Numbered from the stretch's first letter, positions 34,074 to 44,340 are shown. The stretch is 64,000 bases of DNA from Rhodoplanes azumiensis (GCF_042682915.1 NZ_JBHUIW010000003.1:248001-312000), one strand, 5' to 3'. Program-made: numbers and translations. The notes: a model not told the origin generated them from the letters alone.

Positions 34074-34865
34074 ATGCGGATCACGACACTCGCCGCCGGG
34101 CTCGTCACCGTGCTGGTCGCGGCCTTCCTCGTCGTGCCGGCGATCGTCTCGATGCTGGCCGGCGTCTCGGTGTCTTACGCGCGCGGTCTCTCCGAGGGCC
34201 TGACGCTCGACTGGATTTTCGAGGTCTGGCGGCTCTATGCCGACACCATCCTGCGCTCGCTCGGCATCGCGCTCGCCACCCTGATCGTGACGCTCGTGTT
34301 CGGCGTTCCCGCCGCCTATGCGCTGGTGCGGCGCGGCGGCCGGCTCGCTCGTCTCGTCGAGGAGATCGTCACGCTGCCGCTGGCGATCCCCGGGCTGGCG
34401 CTGGCGCTCGCCCTGATCATCACCTATGGCGGCGTGCGCGAGCTTCGCGGCTCCTCGGCCTTCATCGTCGTCGGCCACGTTCTGTACACGCTGCCCTTCA
34501 TGCTGCGTTCCGTGATGGCGGTGCTGCAGTCGATCGACTGGCGGCTCCTCGACGAGGGCGCCGCCTCGCTCGGCGCCTCGCCGTGGCGGCGCTTCGTCGA
34601 CGTGATGCTGCCCAACGCGCGGCCCGGGATCCTCGCCGGCGCCCTGACCGTCGTCACCCTGTCGATCGGAGAGTTCAATCTCACATGGATGCTGCACACG
34701 CCCTTGACCAAGACGCTGCCGGTCGGGCTCGCCGACTCCTACGCCTCGATGCGGCTGGAGATCGCCTCGGCCTACACGCTGGTGTTCTTCCTGATGATCG
34801 TGCCGCTCCTGGTCGCCATGCAGCTTTTGGCGCGCCTCGGCGGACGGAAGGAGGTGCGGCCGTGA
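34074..34865 (+). CDS. ABC transporter permease (second)
   Basis: A 263-residue membrane subunit, about six helices. The EAA loop is LLDEGAASLGASPWRRFVDVMLPNARPG. Membrane stretches include LVTVLVAAFLVVPAIVSMLAG and VTLPLAIPGLALALALII. Its stop overlaps the GTG start of the ATPase gene (GTGA), so it is coupled. Together with the first permease it makes the heterodimeric pore of a potA/fbpC-type importer. Confidence 0.92.
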   Translation: MRITTLAAGLVTVLVAAFLVVPAIVSMLAGVSVSYARGLSEGLTLDWIFEVWRLYADTILRSLGIALATLIVTLVFGVPAAYALVRRGGRLARLVEEIVTLPLAIPGLALALALIITYGGVRELRGSSAFIVVGHVLYTLPFMLRSVMAVLQSIDWRLLDEGAASLGASPWRRFVDVMLPNARPGILAGALTVVTLSIGEFNLTWMLHTPLTKTLPVGLADSYASMRLEIASAYTLVFFLMIVPLLVAMQLLARLGGRKEVRP

Positions 34866-35923
34866 CGGCGGGGGAGGGCGCCGAGACCGGCGTTCACGGG
34901 GCGCGCCTCACGGTGCGGGGCGCCGGCAAGACGTTTCCGGGCGGCGTGGTCGCGCTCGCCCCGACCGACCTCGATCTGCCGGCCGGCGAGATCCTCGTCC
35001 TGCTCGGCCCCTCGGGCTGTGGGAAGACGACGCTCCTGCGCCTCGTCGCCGGCCTCGCCTCGCCCGATCCGGGCGGCGCCGTGCTGTTCGACGGCGTCGA
35101 CGTGACGGCGACCCCGATCGAGCGCCGCCGCGTCGGCATGGTGTTCCAGTCCTACGCGCTGTTCCCCAACATGACGGTCGCCGAGAACGTCGGCTACGGC
35201 CTGAAGGTGCGGGGCGAGCCGCGGGCCGCGCGCGCCGCCGAGGTGGCGCGGCTGCTCGCCATGGTCGGGCTCGAGGCGCTCGCCGACCGGCCGGTCGACC
35301 GCATCTCGGGCGGCCAGCGCCAGCGCGTCGCGCTCGCCCGCGCCATCGCGATCCGCCCGAAGATCCTGCTGCTCGACGAGCCGCTGTCGGCGCTCGACGC
35401 GGCGTTGCGCGAAAAGCTGCGGATCGAGCTCGCGGCGCTCTTGCGGCGCTTCGCCATCACGGCCATCCACGTGACTCACGACCAGGCCGAGGCGATGGCG
35501 ATCGGCGACCGCATCGCCGTGATGCGCGAGGGCCGAATCGTCCAGCGTGACACGCCCGAGGCGATCTACGAGCGTCCGGCGGACGCCTTCGTCGCCGGCT
35601 TCGTCGGCACCATGAACCGGCTGCCCGGGCGGCTGGTGCCGGGGGCGACCGCCGAGGCGGTGCATTTCCGGCCCGAGGCCGTCACGCTCGGCCCGGCCGG
35701 CGCCGACACGATCCCGGCGCGGGTGAGCGCCGCGACCTTCTTCGGCGCGCATCGCCGGCTGAGCCTCGACGTCGCCGGCCATGCCGTCGAGGCCGACGTT
35801 CCGGCATCATGGCGGGTCGGGGTCGGCGACACGGTCGCGCTGACCATCGACCCGGCCCGGCTGCACGTCTTCCCGGACCCCGAACCCGATCCTGTCACGA
35901 GCCCGAGACCCGACGCATGCTGA
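34862..35923 (+). CDS. ABC transporter ATP-binding protein (PotA/FbpC type)
   Basis: A 353-residue ATPase. Walker A is LLGPSGCGKTT, the Q-loop MVFQSYALFPNMTVAENV, signature RISGGQRQRVALARAIA, Walker B ILLLDEPLSALDAALREK, and the switch His lies in TAIHVTHDQAEAMAIGDR. A C-terminal TOBE domain (FRPEAVTLGPAG, FFGAHRRLSLDV) suggests a regulated importer. GTG is the start. The last seven bases overlap the phosphodiesterase gene. Confidence 0.93.
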   Translation: MTAGEGAETGVHGARLTVRGAGKTFPGGVVALAPTDLDLPAGEILVLLGPSGCGKTTLLRLVAGLASPDPGGAVLFDGVDVTATPIERRRVGMVFQSYALFPNMTVAENVGYGLKVRGEPRAARAAEVARLLAMVGLEALADRPVDRISGGQRQRVALARAIAIRPKILLLDEPLSALDAALREKLRIELAALLRRFAITAIHVTHDQAEAMAIGDRIAVMREGRIVQRDTPEAIYERPADAFVAGFVGTMNRLPGRLVPGATAEAVHFRPEAVTLGPAGADTIPARVSAATFFGAHRRLSLDVAGHAVEADVPASWRVGVGDTVALTIDPARLHVFPDPEPDPVTSPRPDAC

Positions 35924-36735
35924 TCGCCCAGATTTCCGACCTCCATGTCCGGCCCGCCGGCGTGCTCGCCTACGGCGTCGCCGAGACGAACGCCTATGCC
36001 GAGCAGGCCGTCCACGCGCTCGCGCGGCTGCAGCCGGCGCCCGACCTCGTGATCGTCACGGGCGATCTCACCGACGCCGGGCTGCCGGAGGAGTACGCGA
36101 TCCTCACCGCCCTGTTCGACCGGCTGGCGATGCCGGTCTACTGCATCGCCGGCAATCACGATCGCCGCGCCACCTTGCGGGCGGCCTTCGGGCCGAAGGG
36201 CTATCTGCCGGCGGAGGGGCGGCTCGACTTCGTGGTGGAGACCCGGCCGGTGCGGATCGTCGGCCTCGACAGCCTGTGGGAGGGGCATGGCGCCGGCCGG
36301 CTCGAGCCCGAGTCGCTCACCTTCTTGGCCGACGCGCTCGGCGCCGCGCCCGAGGTGCCGACCGTCGTGGCCGTCCACCATCCGCCCTTCGTCTGCGGGA
36401 TCGGCCACATGGATCGCATCCGCCTGCTCGACGGCGCCGAGCGCTTCGCCGCCATCGTCGAGGCCAATCCGCAGGTCGAGCGGGTGATCACCGGGCATCA
36501 TCACCGGCCCGTGGCGGTCAGGTGGGCCGGCACGATCTGCCAGATCGCGCCGTCGGTCGCCCATCAGGTGACGCTGACGCTGACCCCGGACGCCGCCTCC
36601 GACTTCGTGCTCGAGCCGCCGGCCTTCCTGCTGCACAAATGGATCGAGGGCACCGGCCTCGTCACCCACCACGCCTATGTGCAGCGCGCGCCGGGACCGT
36701 TCCCGTTCTTCGCCGCCAAGCCGGCCGCCGCCTGA
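35917..36735 (+). CDS. Metallophosphoesterase of the CpdA/GpdQ type
   Basis: A 272-residue cytoplasmic phosphodiesterase. All metal motifs are seen: AQISDLHV (DxH), VTGDLTDAG (GD), GNHDRR (GNHD), VHHPP and TGHHH. Relatives cleave cyclic nucleotides or glycerophosphodiesters. It overlaps the ATPase gene by seven bases and ends the LacI-linked operon, so it may act on the imported compound, perhaps a phosphodiester. That link is an inference. Confidence 0.9.
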   Translation: MLIAQISDLHVRPAGVLAYGVAETNAYAEQAVHALARLQPAPDLVIVTGDLTDAGLPEEYAILTALFDRLAMPVYCIAGNHDRRATLRAAFGPKGYLPAEGRLDFVVETRPVRIVGLDSLWEGHGAGRLEPESLTFLADALGAAPEVPTVVAVHHPPFVCGIGHMDRIRLLDGAERFAAIVEANPQVERVITGHHHRPVAVRWAGTICQIAPSVAHQVTLTLTPDAASDFVLEPPAFLLHKWIEGTGLVTHHAYVQRAPGPFPFFAAKPAAA

Positions 36736-36752
36736 TCACTCCGGGGTCTTTC

Positions 36753-36843
36753 CGGGGCGGCGCGCAGCGCCGAACCCGGAATCCGGTCGCGCTTTCGTCG
36801 CGCGTCGCTGGATTCCGGGTTCGCAGCTTCGCCGCGCCCCTGG
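36753..36843. repeat. Palindromic repeat, CCCGGAATCC type
   Basis: CGAACCCGGAATCC (36771-36784) and GGATTCCGGGTTCG (36810-36823) are perfect 14-bp arms with a GC-rich core; looser outer arms (GGGGCGGCGC/GCCGCGCCCC) extend it. It follows the phosphodiesterase gene. The rest of the gap to 37037 holds no gene that I can support. Confidence 0.72.
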
Positions 36844-37037
36844 ACGACAGCGCACTGATCATCCGCAAACGGTATGAGAATGGCGGGGCTGGGAGGAATT
36901 CGGCGCCGGCGGTGCGGCGAGCCGCTCCTCACCTCCGCCGTGAGGCCGGCGGTGGCGGCGCGTGAGCAAGAGCGCGCCTGTCGGGGGCAGGGCGAACGGG
37001 AGACGGCGCGGGCGGCGCCGCCTCCCGATCGGGCGTC

Positions 37038-37502
37038 TCAGTTGACGCGGGTCTCGGTGCGGGTCTCGGCGGGCTTGAAGGCCCCGCCTTTGGCGGCCGG
37101 CAGCTCGAGCGTCGCCGGCGTCGCCTTGGCCGGGGCGTTGGCGCGGCGGATCTGGTAGAGGTACCAGGCGCCGACGGCGGCCACCAGGATGCCGACCTGG
37201 TAGGTGGGCAGCAGCAGCGACAGGGCGATCAGCACCACCGCGACCGTGCAGGCCTTGGCGAGCTTCTCGCCGTCCGAGGCGATCAGCGACAGCCGATCGT
37301 AGTTGTCGCCCTCCAGGAAGGGCGCCGCGAAACGATCCAGGCCGAACTGCGTCCATGCGTTGAGGAAGCCCAGCTTGTGAGCCCACAGCAGGAACAGAGT
37401 GGCGGCGAAGACGATCACGGAAACCGCGGCACCGAGCGGGCCGGCGGCAGCGCCGATGACCACGACCAGGGCGACGGCGAAAGCAGCGATCCAATAATTC
37501 AT
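37038..37502 (-). CDS. Small membrane protein of unknown function
   Basis: A 154-residue protein with four likely membrane segments: IAAFAVALVVVIGAAAG, AVSVIVFAATLFLLWA, TVAVVLIALSLLLPTY and VGILVAAVGAWYLYQIR. A cytoplasmic or periplasmic stretch with FLNAWTQFGLDRFAAPFLEG lies between the pairs. The C-terminus is a Pro/Ala/Thr/Lys tail. GAAGGG eight bases before the ATG supports the start. It stands alone and I recognise no family. Confidence 0.75.
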   Translation of the reverse strand: MNYWIAAFAVALVVVIGAAAGPLGAAVSVIVFAATLFLLWAHKLGFLNAWTQFGLDRFAAPFLEGDNYDRLSLIASDGEKLAKACTVAVVLIALSLLLPTYQVGILVAAVGAWYLYQIRRANAPAKATPATLELPAAKGGAFKPAETRTETRVN

Positions 37503-37689
37503 TTGAGTAACCCTTCACCCGAGCGTGGGTGCCTTTCAGGTTGTCCTCTCCCGACGAAATACGCAGACGGGACGAATCTACCGCGTCGGCATGGACGTGT
37601 AAATTTAGCCGCCGGGGCGTGGTCTGGCCCGCAGAGGTGGCCTGTGGCCTGCCCGGCGGGAATAATCCGCTCGATTGTCGGGGGTCTTC

Positions 37690-37804
37690 GGCCGGCTCAC
37701 CGGCGATCGACCTTCTACGACGAGATCGTCCCCGCGGCTCCACGTGCGGCGTGGCGGCCGGCCGGACCGGGCGTCGCGGAAGGTCGATCGCCGGTGAGCC
37801 GGCC
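37690..37804. repeat. 26-bp perfect inverted repeat with 63-bp spacer
   Basis: The arms at 37690-37715 (starting GGCCGGCTCACC) and 37779-37804 (ending GGTGAGCCGGCC) are exact reverse complements. It lies in the 516-bp gap between the membrane protein gene and the leu leader. The stretch has no supported gene; open frames here are shadows of GC-rich DNA. Confidence 0.8.
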
Positions 37805-38018
37805 GCGACGACCCGATCACGACGGATCGTGGTGCAGGGCCGGCCGGTGCCGCGCGACGATGCGTTGCGCCGCCTCGCGGGTCGGAGGTCCGACCGAAGG
37901 TCGTCGCTGCGGCGGCTTGCCCCGCCGGGCGACGCACGGTACAAGAGCGGCGTTGCGTCTCGGGTTAACGTCGCGTCAACACGTGTCGGTCACCGTGACG
38001 GGCAACAGAGGATCGGGC

Positions 38019-38120
38019 ATGTCGCCGCGCCGCCAGCATCGCGCGCTCTTGGATCGGGTCGTTTCGGCCCCGTCCGCGGCTGCCCTGATTTCCGGCCTCC
38101 TTCTCCTTAGCTGCCCCTGA
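38019..38120 (+). CDS. leuA leader peptide
   Basis: A 33-residue open frame with AGAGG seven bases upstream of its ATG. It ends ALISGLLLLSCP, with four consecutive Leu codons ten bases or so before the stop. It lies 100 bases upstream of leuA, matching leucine attenuators known in alphaproteobacteria. Stalling at the Leu codons when leucyl-tRNA is short would change the fold of the following RNA. Confidence 0.72.
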   Translation: MSPRRQHRALLDRVVSAPSAAALISGLLLLSCP

Positions 38121-38157
38121 GGGCCGGCAGGGCGCGACGCGCCTGGGCGCTCAGGGG
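38114..38157 (+). promoter_or_regulatory. leuA attenuator stem-loop
   Basis: CCCCTGAG (38114-38121, covering the leader stop) pairs with CTCAGGGG (38150-38157) and encloses a second hairpin GGCGC/GCGCC. No T-run follows, so it may work by rho or by hiding other elements rather than as a classical intrinsic terminator. Confidence 0.6.
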
Positions 38158-38220
38158 ATCCGAGACGGAACCCGGACGCGCCCCGTCGAGGCGCATGCTC
38201 TTCGAGAAGGATTGGTTTCC

Positions 38221-39813
<1,593 letters not shown>

Positions 39814-39854
39814 GGGCAGGGGCTTTGCTTGCTCCGTCGTAGAAAGCGAGGGCG

Positions 39855-40032
39855 ACCCCTCCTCACCTCTCCCCGCGTGCGGGGAGAGGTCGACGCGCGC
39901 AGCGCGGCGGGGGAGGGGGCGTCTCCGCGACGCAGAGACTCGCGGATGCTACGACTCGCCGCGGCGCCCCCTCACGCGGACTTCGCGCCTGTGGCGCGAA
40001 CCCCGACCTCTCCCCGCGTGCGGGGAGAGGTG
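39855..40032. repeat. Composite palindromic repeat, CCTCTCCCC type
   Basis: Two CCTCTCCCCGCGTGCGGGGA hairpins (starting 39866 and 40011) bracket a centre with GCGCCCCCTCACGCGGACTT and GCGCCTGTGGCGC. The outer hairpins are direct copies of the same palindrome. It fills the gap between leuA and the GNAT gene. Confidence 0.75.
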
Positions 40033-40051
40033 AAGGTGCGGCGGCCCCGCC

Positions 40052-40546
40052 TCACACGTTGCGAAACATCACCAGCGCATCGACATAGCCTTTCGTCGGG
40101 TGCTCGAAGGCGCCCGGCAGGCGGCCGACGACGGAAAAGCCCATGTGCTGCCACAGCCGCACGGCACGCTCGTTCGACGTGATCACGAAGTTGAACTGAA
40201 CGGCGCGGAATCCGCGCGCTCTGGCGCGGGTGAGCGAGTGCGTGCACATCGCCTGCGCGACGCCGCGGCCGGCGGCGTCCTGCGCGACCATGTAGCCGCA
40301 GTTCGCGACATGCGCGCCGCCGCCGGCATTGTTGGCCTTCAGATAATAGGTGCCGACCATCGCCTCGCGATCGCCGTCCTCGTAGAGCGCGACATGCACC
40401 TCGTGGGCGGGCGACAGCCAGTAGGCGAGCGCGTCCTCGCGGGACAGATCGCGCGGCAGCGGATAGGTCTCGCCGGCCCGGATCACCGGCTCGAGGATCC
40501 GCCACAACGCGTCGGCGTCGGCGGGCGTGGCGGGGCGGATGCGCAT
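40052..40546 (-). CDS. GNAT-family N-acetyltransferase
   Basis: A 164-residue acetyltransferase. It begins MRIRPATPADADALWRILE, with the acetyl-CoA loop VAQDAAGRGVAQAMCTHSL (Q/RxxGxG/A pattern) and C-terminal NERAVRLWQHMGFSVVGRLP. Relatives acetylate small amines or the alpha-amine of amino acids; the substrate is unknown. No good ribosome site precedes the ATG; the longer upstream frame is a shadow. Confidence 0.85.
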   Translation of the reverse strand: MRIRPATPADADALWRILEPVIRAGETYPLPRDLSREDALAYWLSPAHEVHVALYEDGDREAMVGTYYLKANNAGGGAHVANCGYMVAQDAAGRGVAQAMCTHSLTRARARGFRAVQFNFVITSNERAVRLWQHMGFSVVGRLPGAFEHPTKGYVDALVMFRNV

Positions 40547-40689
40547 GGAGGGACCGGTGGTCGATCGTCGCTGCGGCGCTGCTTCGGAACATGCCTGTCG
40601 CCTCTTGGTGAGGAGCGGCCGCAGGCCGCGTCTCGAACCTTGTGGCCACGACACCACGCGATCTGGATTCGAGCAGCCGACATCGGTGG

Positions 40690-40743
40690 CCGCCCTCGCC
40701 CTTCGAGGCCCGCTGCGCGAGCACCTCAAGGTGAGGGCGGAAG
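40690..40743. repeat. Dispersed palindromic repeat, CTTCGAGGCCCGCTGCGCG type
   Basis: CGCCCTCGCCCTTCGAGGCC, then CGCTGCGCGAGCACCTC and AAGGTGAGGGCGG. The ends CGCCCTC(G)CC and GGTGAGGGCGG are inverted. Elements of this kind are scattered in Hyphomicrobiales genomes. It lies in the gap before minE (downstream side). Confidence 0.62.
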
Positions 40744-40802
40744 GGGGGTGAGGCCCCGCCGTCCGCGCTTGCGCGGGGACGAGCGGAGCAAGGCTCGTCT
40801 CG

Positions 40803-41075
40803 TCAGCACGTCGCGGCGAGCGGCGGGGCGACCATGTTGGGGATCTCGATCTCGATCTCCAGCGTCGAGATCGTCGCGCCGCGGTCCATCTTGACCTGGA
40901 CATGGTCCGGATCGACGAAGACGTGGCGCGAGATCACGGCGACGATCTCGTCCTGCAGGAGCGAGACCAGGTTGGACGAGCGGCCGAGCGGGGAGCGCTC
41001 GTGGGCGAGCAGAATCTGCAGCCGCTCGCGCGCGATCGGCGCGGAGTGGCGGCGCTTGAACCAGCTCCAGATCAT
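40803..41075 (-). CDS. minE: Cell division topological specificity factor MinE
   Basis: A 90-residue protein that drives MinD oscillation and keeps the division septum at midcell. The N-terminal membrane and MinD-binding helix is WFKRRHSAPIARERLQILLA, followed by the domain VSLLQDEIVAVISRHVFVD and VQVKMDRGATISTLEIEIE. The ATG overlaps the minD stop (ATGA). The short Pro/Ala tail ends in Cys. It is the last gene of minC-minD-minE. Confidence 0.95.
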   Translation of the reverse strand: MIWSWFKRRHSAPIARERLQILLAHERSPLGRSSNLVSLLQDEIVAVISRHVFVDPDHVQVKMDRGATISTLEIEIEIPNMVAPPLAATC

Positions 41076-41887
41076 GCGGCTCTCCGTCCGAACAGCTTTG
41101 TCAACAGGCCGCGCTTCTCGGTCGGGACGACGATGTCGAGATCTTCTCCTTCGAGGCGGCGGGCCGCCTCGGCATAGGCGCGGGCCGGCGCGCTCGCCGG
41201 ATTGCTGAGCGTCACCGGGGTGCCGAGATTGGAGGCGCGCAGCACCTCCTGGCTCTCGGGGATGATGCCGAGCAGCGGCAACGACAGGATCTCGACGATG
41301 TCGGTGATGCCGAGCATCTCGCCCTTGGAGGCGCGGGCCGGATCGAAGCGCGTCACCAGGATGTGCTTGGCGATGCGCTCGCCGCGCTCCGCCCGCACCG
41401 TCTTGGCGTCGAGGAGGCCGATGATGCGGTCGGAATCGCGCACCGACGACACCTCCGGATTGGTGACGATGACGGCCTGATCGGCGTGGCGCATCGCGAG
41501 CTGGGCGCCGCGCTCGATGCCGGCCGGGCTGTCGCACAGCACCCAGTCGAAGCGCTGACGCAGCTCGTCGATGACGCGGGTGACGCCGTCGTCGGTGAGC
41601 GCGTCCTTGTCGCGGGTCTGCGAGGCGGGCAGGAGCCACAGCGTCTCGATGCGCTTGTCGCGGATCAGCGCCTGCTGCAGCTTGGCGGCGCCCTGCACGA
41701 CGTTGATCAGATCGAACACGACGCGCCGCTCGGCGCCGAGCACGAGGTCGAGATTGCGCAGCCCGACGTCGAAGTCCACCACCGCGACGGTCTGTCCCGT
41801 CTGCGCCAGGGCCGCGCCGAGGGCGGCCGTGGTGGTGGTCTTGCCCACGCCTCCCTTTCCCGAAGTCACGACGACCACGTTGGCCAT
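41072..41887 (-). CDS. minD: Septum site-determining ATPase MinD
   Basis: A 271-residue deviant Walker A ATPase: VVTSGKGGVGKTTTTAALG near the N-terminus, VDFDVGLRNLDLVLGAERR, and DWVLCDSPAGIERGA. The C-terminal amphipathic membrane-targeting helix is KRGLLTKLFGRR. It recruits MinC to the membrane and is released by MinE. The gene sits 21 bases from minC and overlaps minE. Confidence 0.97.
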   Translation of the reverse strand: MANVVVVTSGKGGVGKTTTTAALGAALAQTGQTVAVVDFDVGLRNLDLVLGAERRVVFDLINVVQGAAKLQQALIRDKRIETLWLLPASQTRDKDALTDDGVTRVIDELRQRFDWVLCDSPAGIERGAQLAMRHADQAVIVTNPEVSSVRDSDRIIGLLDAKTVRAERGERIAKHILVTRFDPARASKGEMLGITDIVEILSLPLLGIIPESQEVLRASNLGTPVTLSNPASAPARAYAEAARRLEGEDLDIVVPTEKRGLLTKLFGRRAA

Positions 41888-41908
41888 TGTCGGTCCCCTC
41901 TCCCTGCC

Positions 41909-42697
41909 TCAGTCGAATGCGGTTATCAGCATCGTCTCGCCCTCGAGCCAGGCCTGGATCGGCCGGTTGCGGAGCGATGGTTCAAGGTCGTCCACGGTGC
42001 GGTAGTAGCCGGCGATGGCGAGCAGCTCGGCCTCGGTCCGGCGGCAGAAGATGCGGGCCCGGCAATCGCCGCCGGCCCCCGCCAGTGCCCGCCCGCGCAG
42101 CGTTCCGTAGATGTGGATGGAGCCGCCGGCGACGATCTCGGCGCCCGACGAGACGGCGCCCAGCACGATGATGTCGCCGTGCGGGTGATAGATGGTCTGG
42201 CCGGAGCGAACCGGCTCGGCGACGGTGAGCGAGCCGACCGGCTGCGGCGCCGCCGCCGGGCCGATGCGGGTCACCTGAGCGGACGGCGCCGGCTCGGCCG
42301 CGGCGGCCGGTGCCTGCGCCTGCGCCTGATCGGCCACGCCGCTCTCCGCGGCCGCGCCGCCCTCGGGGGCAGAAAACGTGCCGCGGCCGCTGGTGAGCAC
42401 GGGCGGCAACTCGGCGCCGTAGTCGGCGTCGCCGCCTTCCAGCCCCATGATGCGGATGCCGCGGCCCTGCAGCTCGCGGATGAGGTCGTGGATCTCGCCC
42501 TTCGACAGCGTCAGCCCGGCGAGGTCGAGCACGGCCGGCCGGCCGGCGAAGAAGCCCGGCGAGCGGCCGATCGCGCCGTCGATGTCGGCGAGCCATTCCG
42601 GGATCGGCAGCTCGGGCGCCAGCGCGAACGCCATGTAGGAACGCCCGCGGAAGCGCACCGGGCGCGGACGCGATTTCGGCTGGGCGGCGGTCCTCAT
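41909..42697 (-). CDS. minC: Septum site-determining protein MinC
   Basis: A 262-residue FtsZ antagonist. The N-terminal MinC_N domain (to about 105) has FALAPELPIPEWLADID and LTLSKGEIHDLIRELQGRGI. An Ala/Pro linker follows, then the C-terminal beta-helix with SGQTIYHPHGDIIVLGAVSSGAEIVAGGSIHIYG, the hallmark MinD-binding and dimer domain. It is the first gene of the min operon. Confidence 0.95.
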   Translation of the reverse strand: MRTAAQPKSRPRPVRFRGRSYMAFALAPELPIPEWLADIDGAIGRSPGFFAGRPAVLDLAGLTLSKGEIHDLIRELQGRGIRIMGLEGGDADYGAELPPVLTSGRGTFSAPEGGAAAESGVADQAQAQAPAAAAEPAPSAQVTRIGPAAAPQPVGSLTVAEPVRSGQTIYHPHGDIIVLGAVSSGAEIVAGGSIHIYGTLRGRALAGAGGDCRARIFCRRTEAELLAIAGYYRTVDDLEPSLRNRPIQAWLEGETMLITAFD

Positions 42698-42875
42698 GGC
42701 ATCCGGCTCCCGGATCGTGCGGACGGTTCGGGGGCGAGGGACGACGGACGAATCGCCACAACCATCAGGCGAATCCGAAACCGTGGCGAGATTGAGTCAC
42801 GCACGGCCGAGGTGGTCGCGGCAGGGGCGGGGGCGGCGGCGAGGTCGCAGGCGGGGGGCGGCACGGCACGTCCTC

Positions 42876-44258
42876 TCAGCCGGCCATCCGCACGTCGCCG
42901 TGCGGGCCTGCGCCGCCGTGCGGCGCCGGCACCGGCACGCCCTCGGCGGAATACTCGTTGAGCTTGTTGCGCAGGGTGCGGATCGAGATGCCGAGGATGT
43001 TGGCGGCGTGGGTGCGGTTGCCGAGGCAGTGCTTCAGCGTCTCCAGGATCAGGTCGCGCTCGACGTCGGCGACCGTGCGGCCGACCAGCGCGCGGGTCAC
43101 CGCCTCGGCGGCGAGCGTCGCGTGCTCGACGGCGGCCGGGCGGGCCTGATCGAGGCGTTCGCCGTCCGGCGTAAGGATCGCGTCGGTGCCGATCTCGTCG
43201 CCGGAGGCGAGCAGCACGGCGCGGTGCATCGTGTTCTCGAGCTCGCGCACATTGCCGGGCCAGCGGTTCACGGTGAGCTGATGCTTGGCCTCGGCCGACA
43301 GCGGGCGAACCGGCACGCCGTTCGCCTGCGCGTATTTGCGCACGAAGTGATGGGCGAGCTCGAGGATGTCGCCCGGCCGCTCGCGCAGCGGTGGGATCTT
43401 CAGGTTGACGACGTTGAGGCGGAACAGCAGATCCTCGCGGAACGTTCCCTCGCGCACCGCCTCGGCGAGATTGCGGTTCGAGGTGGCGAGAATCCGGATG
43501 TCGACCGGCACGGGCCGCGTGCCGCCGACCCGGTCGATCACCCGCTCCTGCAGGGCGCGCAGGAGCTTGGCCTGCAGCCGCACCTCCATCTCGGAGATCT
43601 CGTCGAGCAGCAGCGTGCCGCCGTTGGCCTCCTCGAACTTGCCGACGCGGCGCGCGACGGCGCCCGTGAAGGCGCCCTTCTCGTGGCCGAACAGCTCGGA
43701 CTCGAGGAGCTGATCCGGGATCGCCGCGCAGTTGACCGAGATGAACGGCCCGCGGGCGCGGTTCGAGCGGCCGTGGACGTAGCGGGCCAGCACCTCCTTG
43801 CCGGTGCCGGACTCGCCCGTGATCAGCACCGAGGCGTCGGACGGCGCGATCTGCTGGGCGAGCTTGACGACGTTGGCGGTCGCCTGGTCGCGATAGACGA
43901 GCTCGCGCGAATCGTCGGCGACGGCGGCCAGCACGGCCGCGATCATCTCCGGATCCGGCGGCAGCGGGATGTACTCCTTGGCTCCCGCATGGATCGCCGC
44001 GACGGCGGCGCGCGCGTCGTTGGTGGTGCCGCAGGCGACGATCGGGACGTGGATGTGCTCGGCCTCGAGCCGCAGCACCAGCTCGCGGATGTCGAGGGCG
44101 ACGTCCACCATCATCAGGTCGGCGCCGCGCCCGGAGCGCAGCACCGCCATCGCCTGGTCGCTGCTCTCGGCGTGGGTGACGCTCGCGCCCTTGTCCATGG
44201 CGATCTTGGTCGCCACGGTGAGCTGGCCCTTCAGGGTGCCGACGATCAGGAGGCGCAT
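42876..44258 (-). CDS. flbD: Sigma-54-dependent flagellar regulator FlbD
   Basis: A 460-residue NtrC-type activator. An N-terminal receiver-like domain (1-115) opens RLLIVGTLKGQ and lacks the acidic pair of normal receivers, although an Asp is kept in MMVDVALD; this matches FlbD, which is controlled through FliX rather than a kinase. The AAA domain has GESGTGKEVLARYVHG, ESELFGHEKGAFTGA (sigma-54 contact) and TLLLDEISEM. A Fis HTH (HAANILGISIRTLRNKLNEY) ends the fold. The ATG at 44258 has GGAG eight bases upstream. It ends the fliF operon as in Caulobacter. Confidence 0.94.
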   Translation of the reverse strand: MRLLIVGTLKGQLTVATKIAMDKGASVTHAESSDQAMAVLRSGRGADLMMVDVALDIRELVLRLEAEHIHVPIVACGTTNDARAAVAAIHAGAKEYIPLPPDPEMIAAVLAAVADDSRELVYRDQATANVVKLAQQIAPSDASVLITGESGTGKEVLARYVHGRSNRARGPFISVNCAAIPDQLLESELFGHEKGAFTGAVARRVGKFEEANGGTLLLDEISEMEVRLQAKLLRALQERVIDRVGGTRPVPVDIRILATSNRNLAEAVREGTFREDLLFRLNVVNLKIPPLRERPGDILELAHHFVRKYAQANGVPVRPLSAEAKHQLTVNRWPGNVRELENTMHRAVLLASGDEIGTDAILTPDGERLDQARPAAVEHATLAAEAVTRALVGRTVADVERDLILETLKHCLGNRTHAANILGISIRTLRNKLNEYSAEGVPVPAPHGGAGPHGDVRMAG

Positions 44259-44340
44259 CACATTTGCTCCGTCGCTCGCGTCCGCTCGACCGAACGGGCC
44301 GGGCGTGTCGCTCTATCGGATGTCGGGGCGATTCGGCGCA

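Noticed and set aside
37377..38120. Long plus-strand frames (247 and 193 residues) before leuA
   Set aside because: They run through an inverted repeat, have Arg/Pro-rich shadow composition and no ribosome site; only the last 33 codons are supported, as a leader peptide.
39829..40182. 117-residue plus-strand frame after leuA
   Set aside because: It is made of the palindromic repeat element and the antisense of the GNAT gene.
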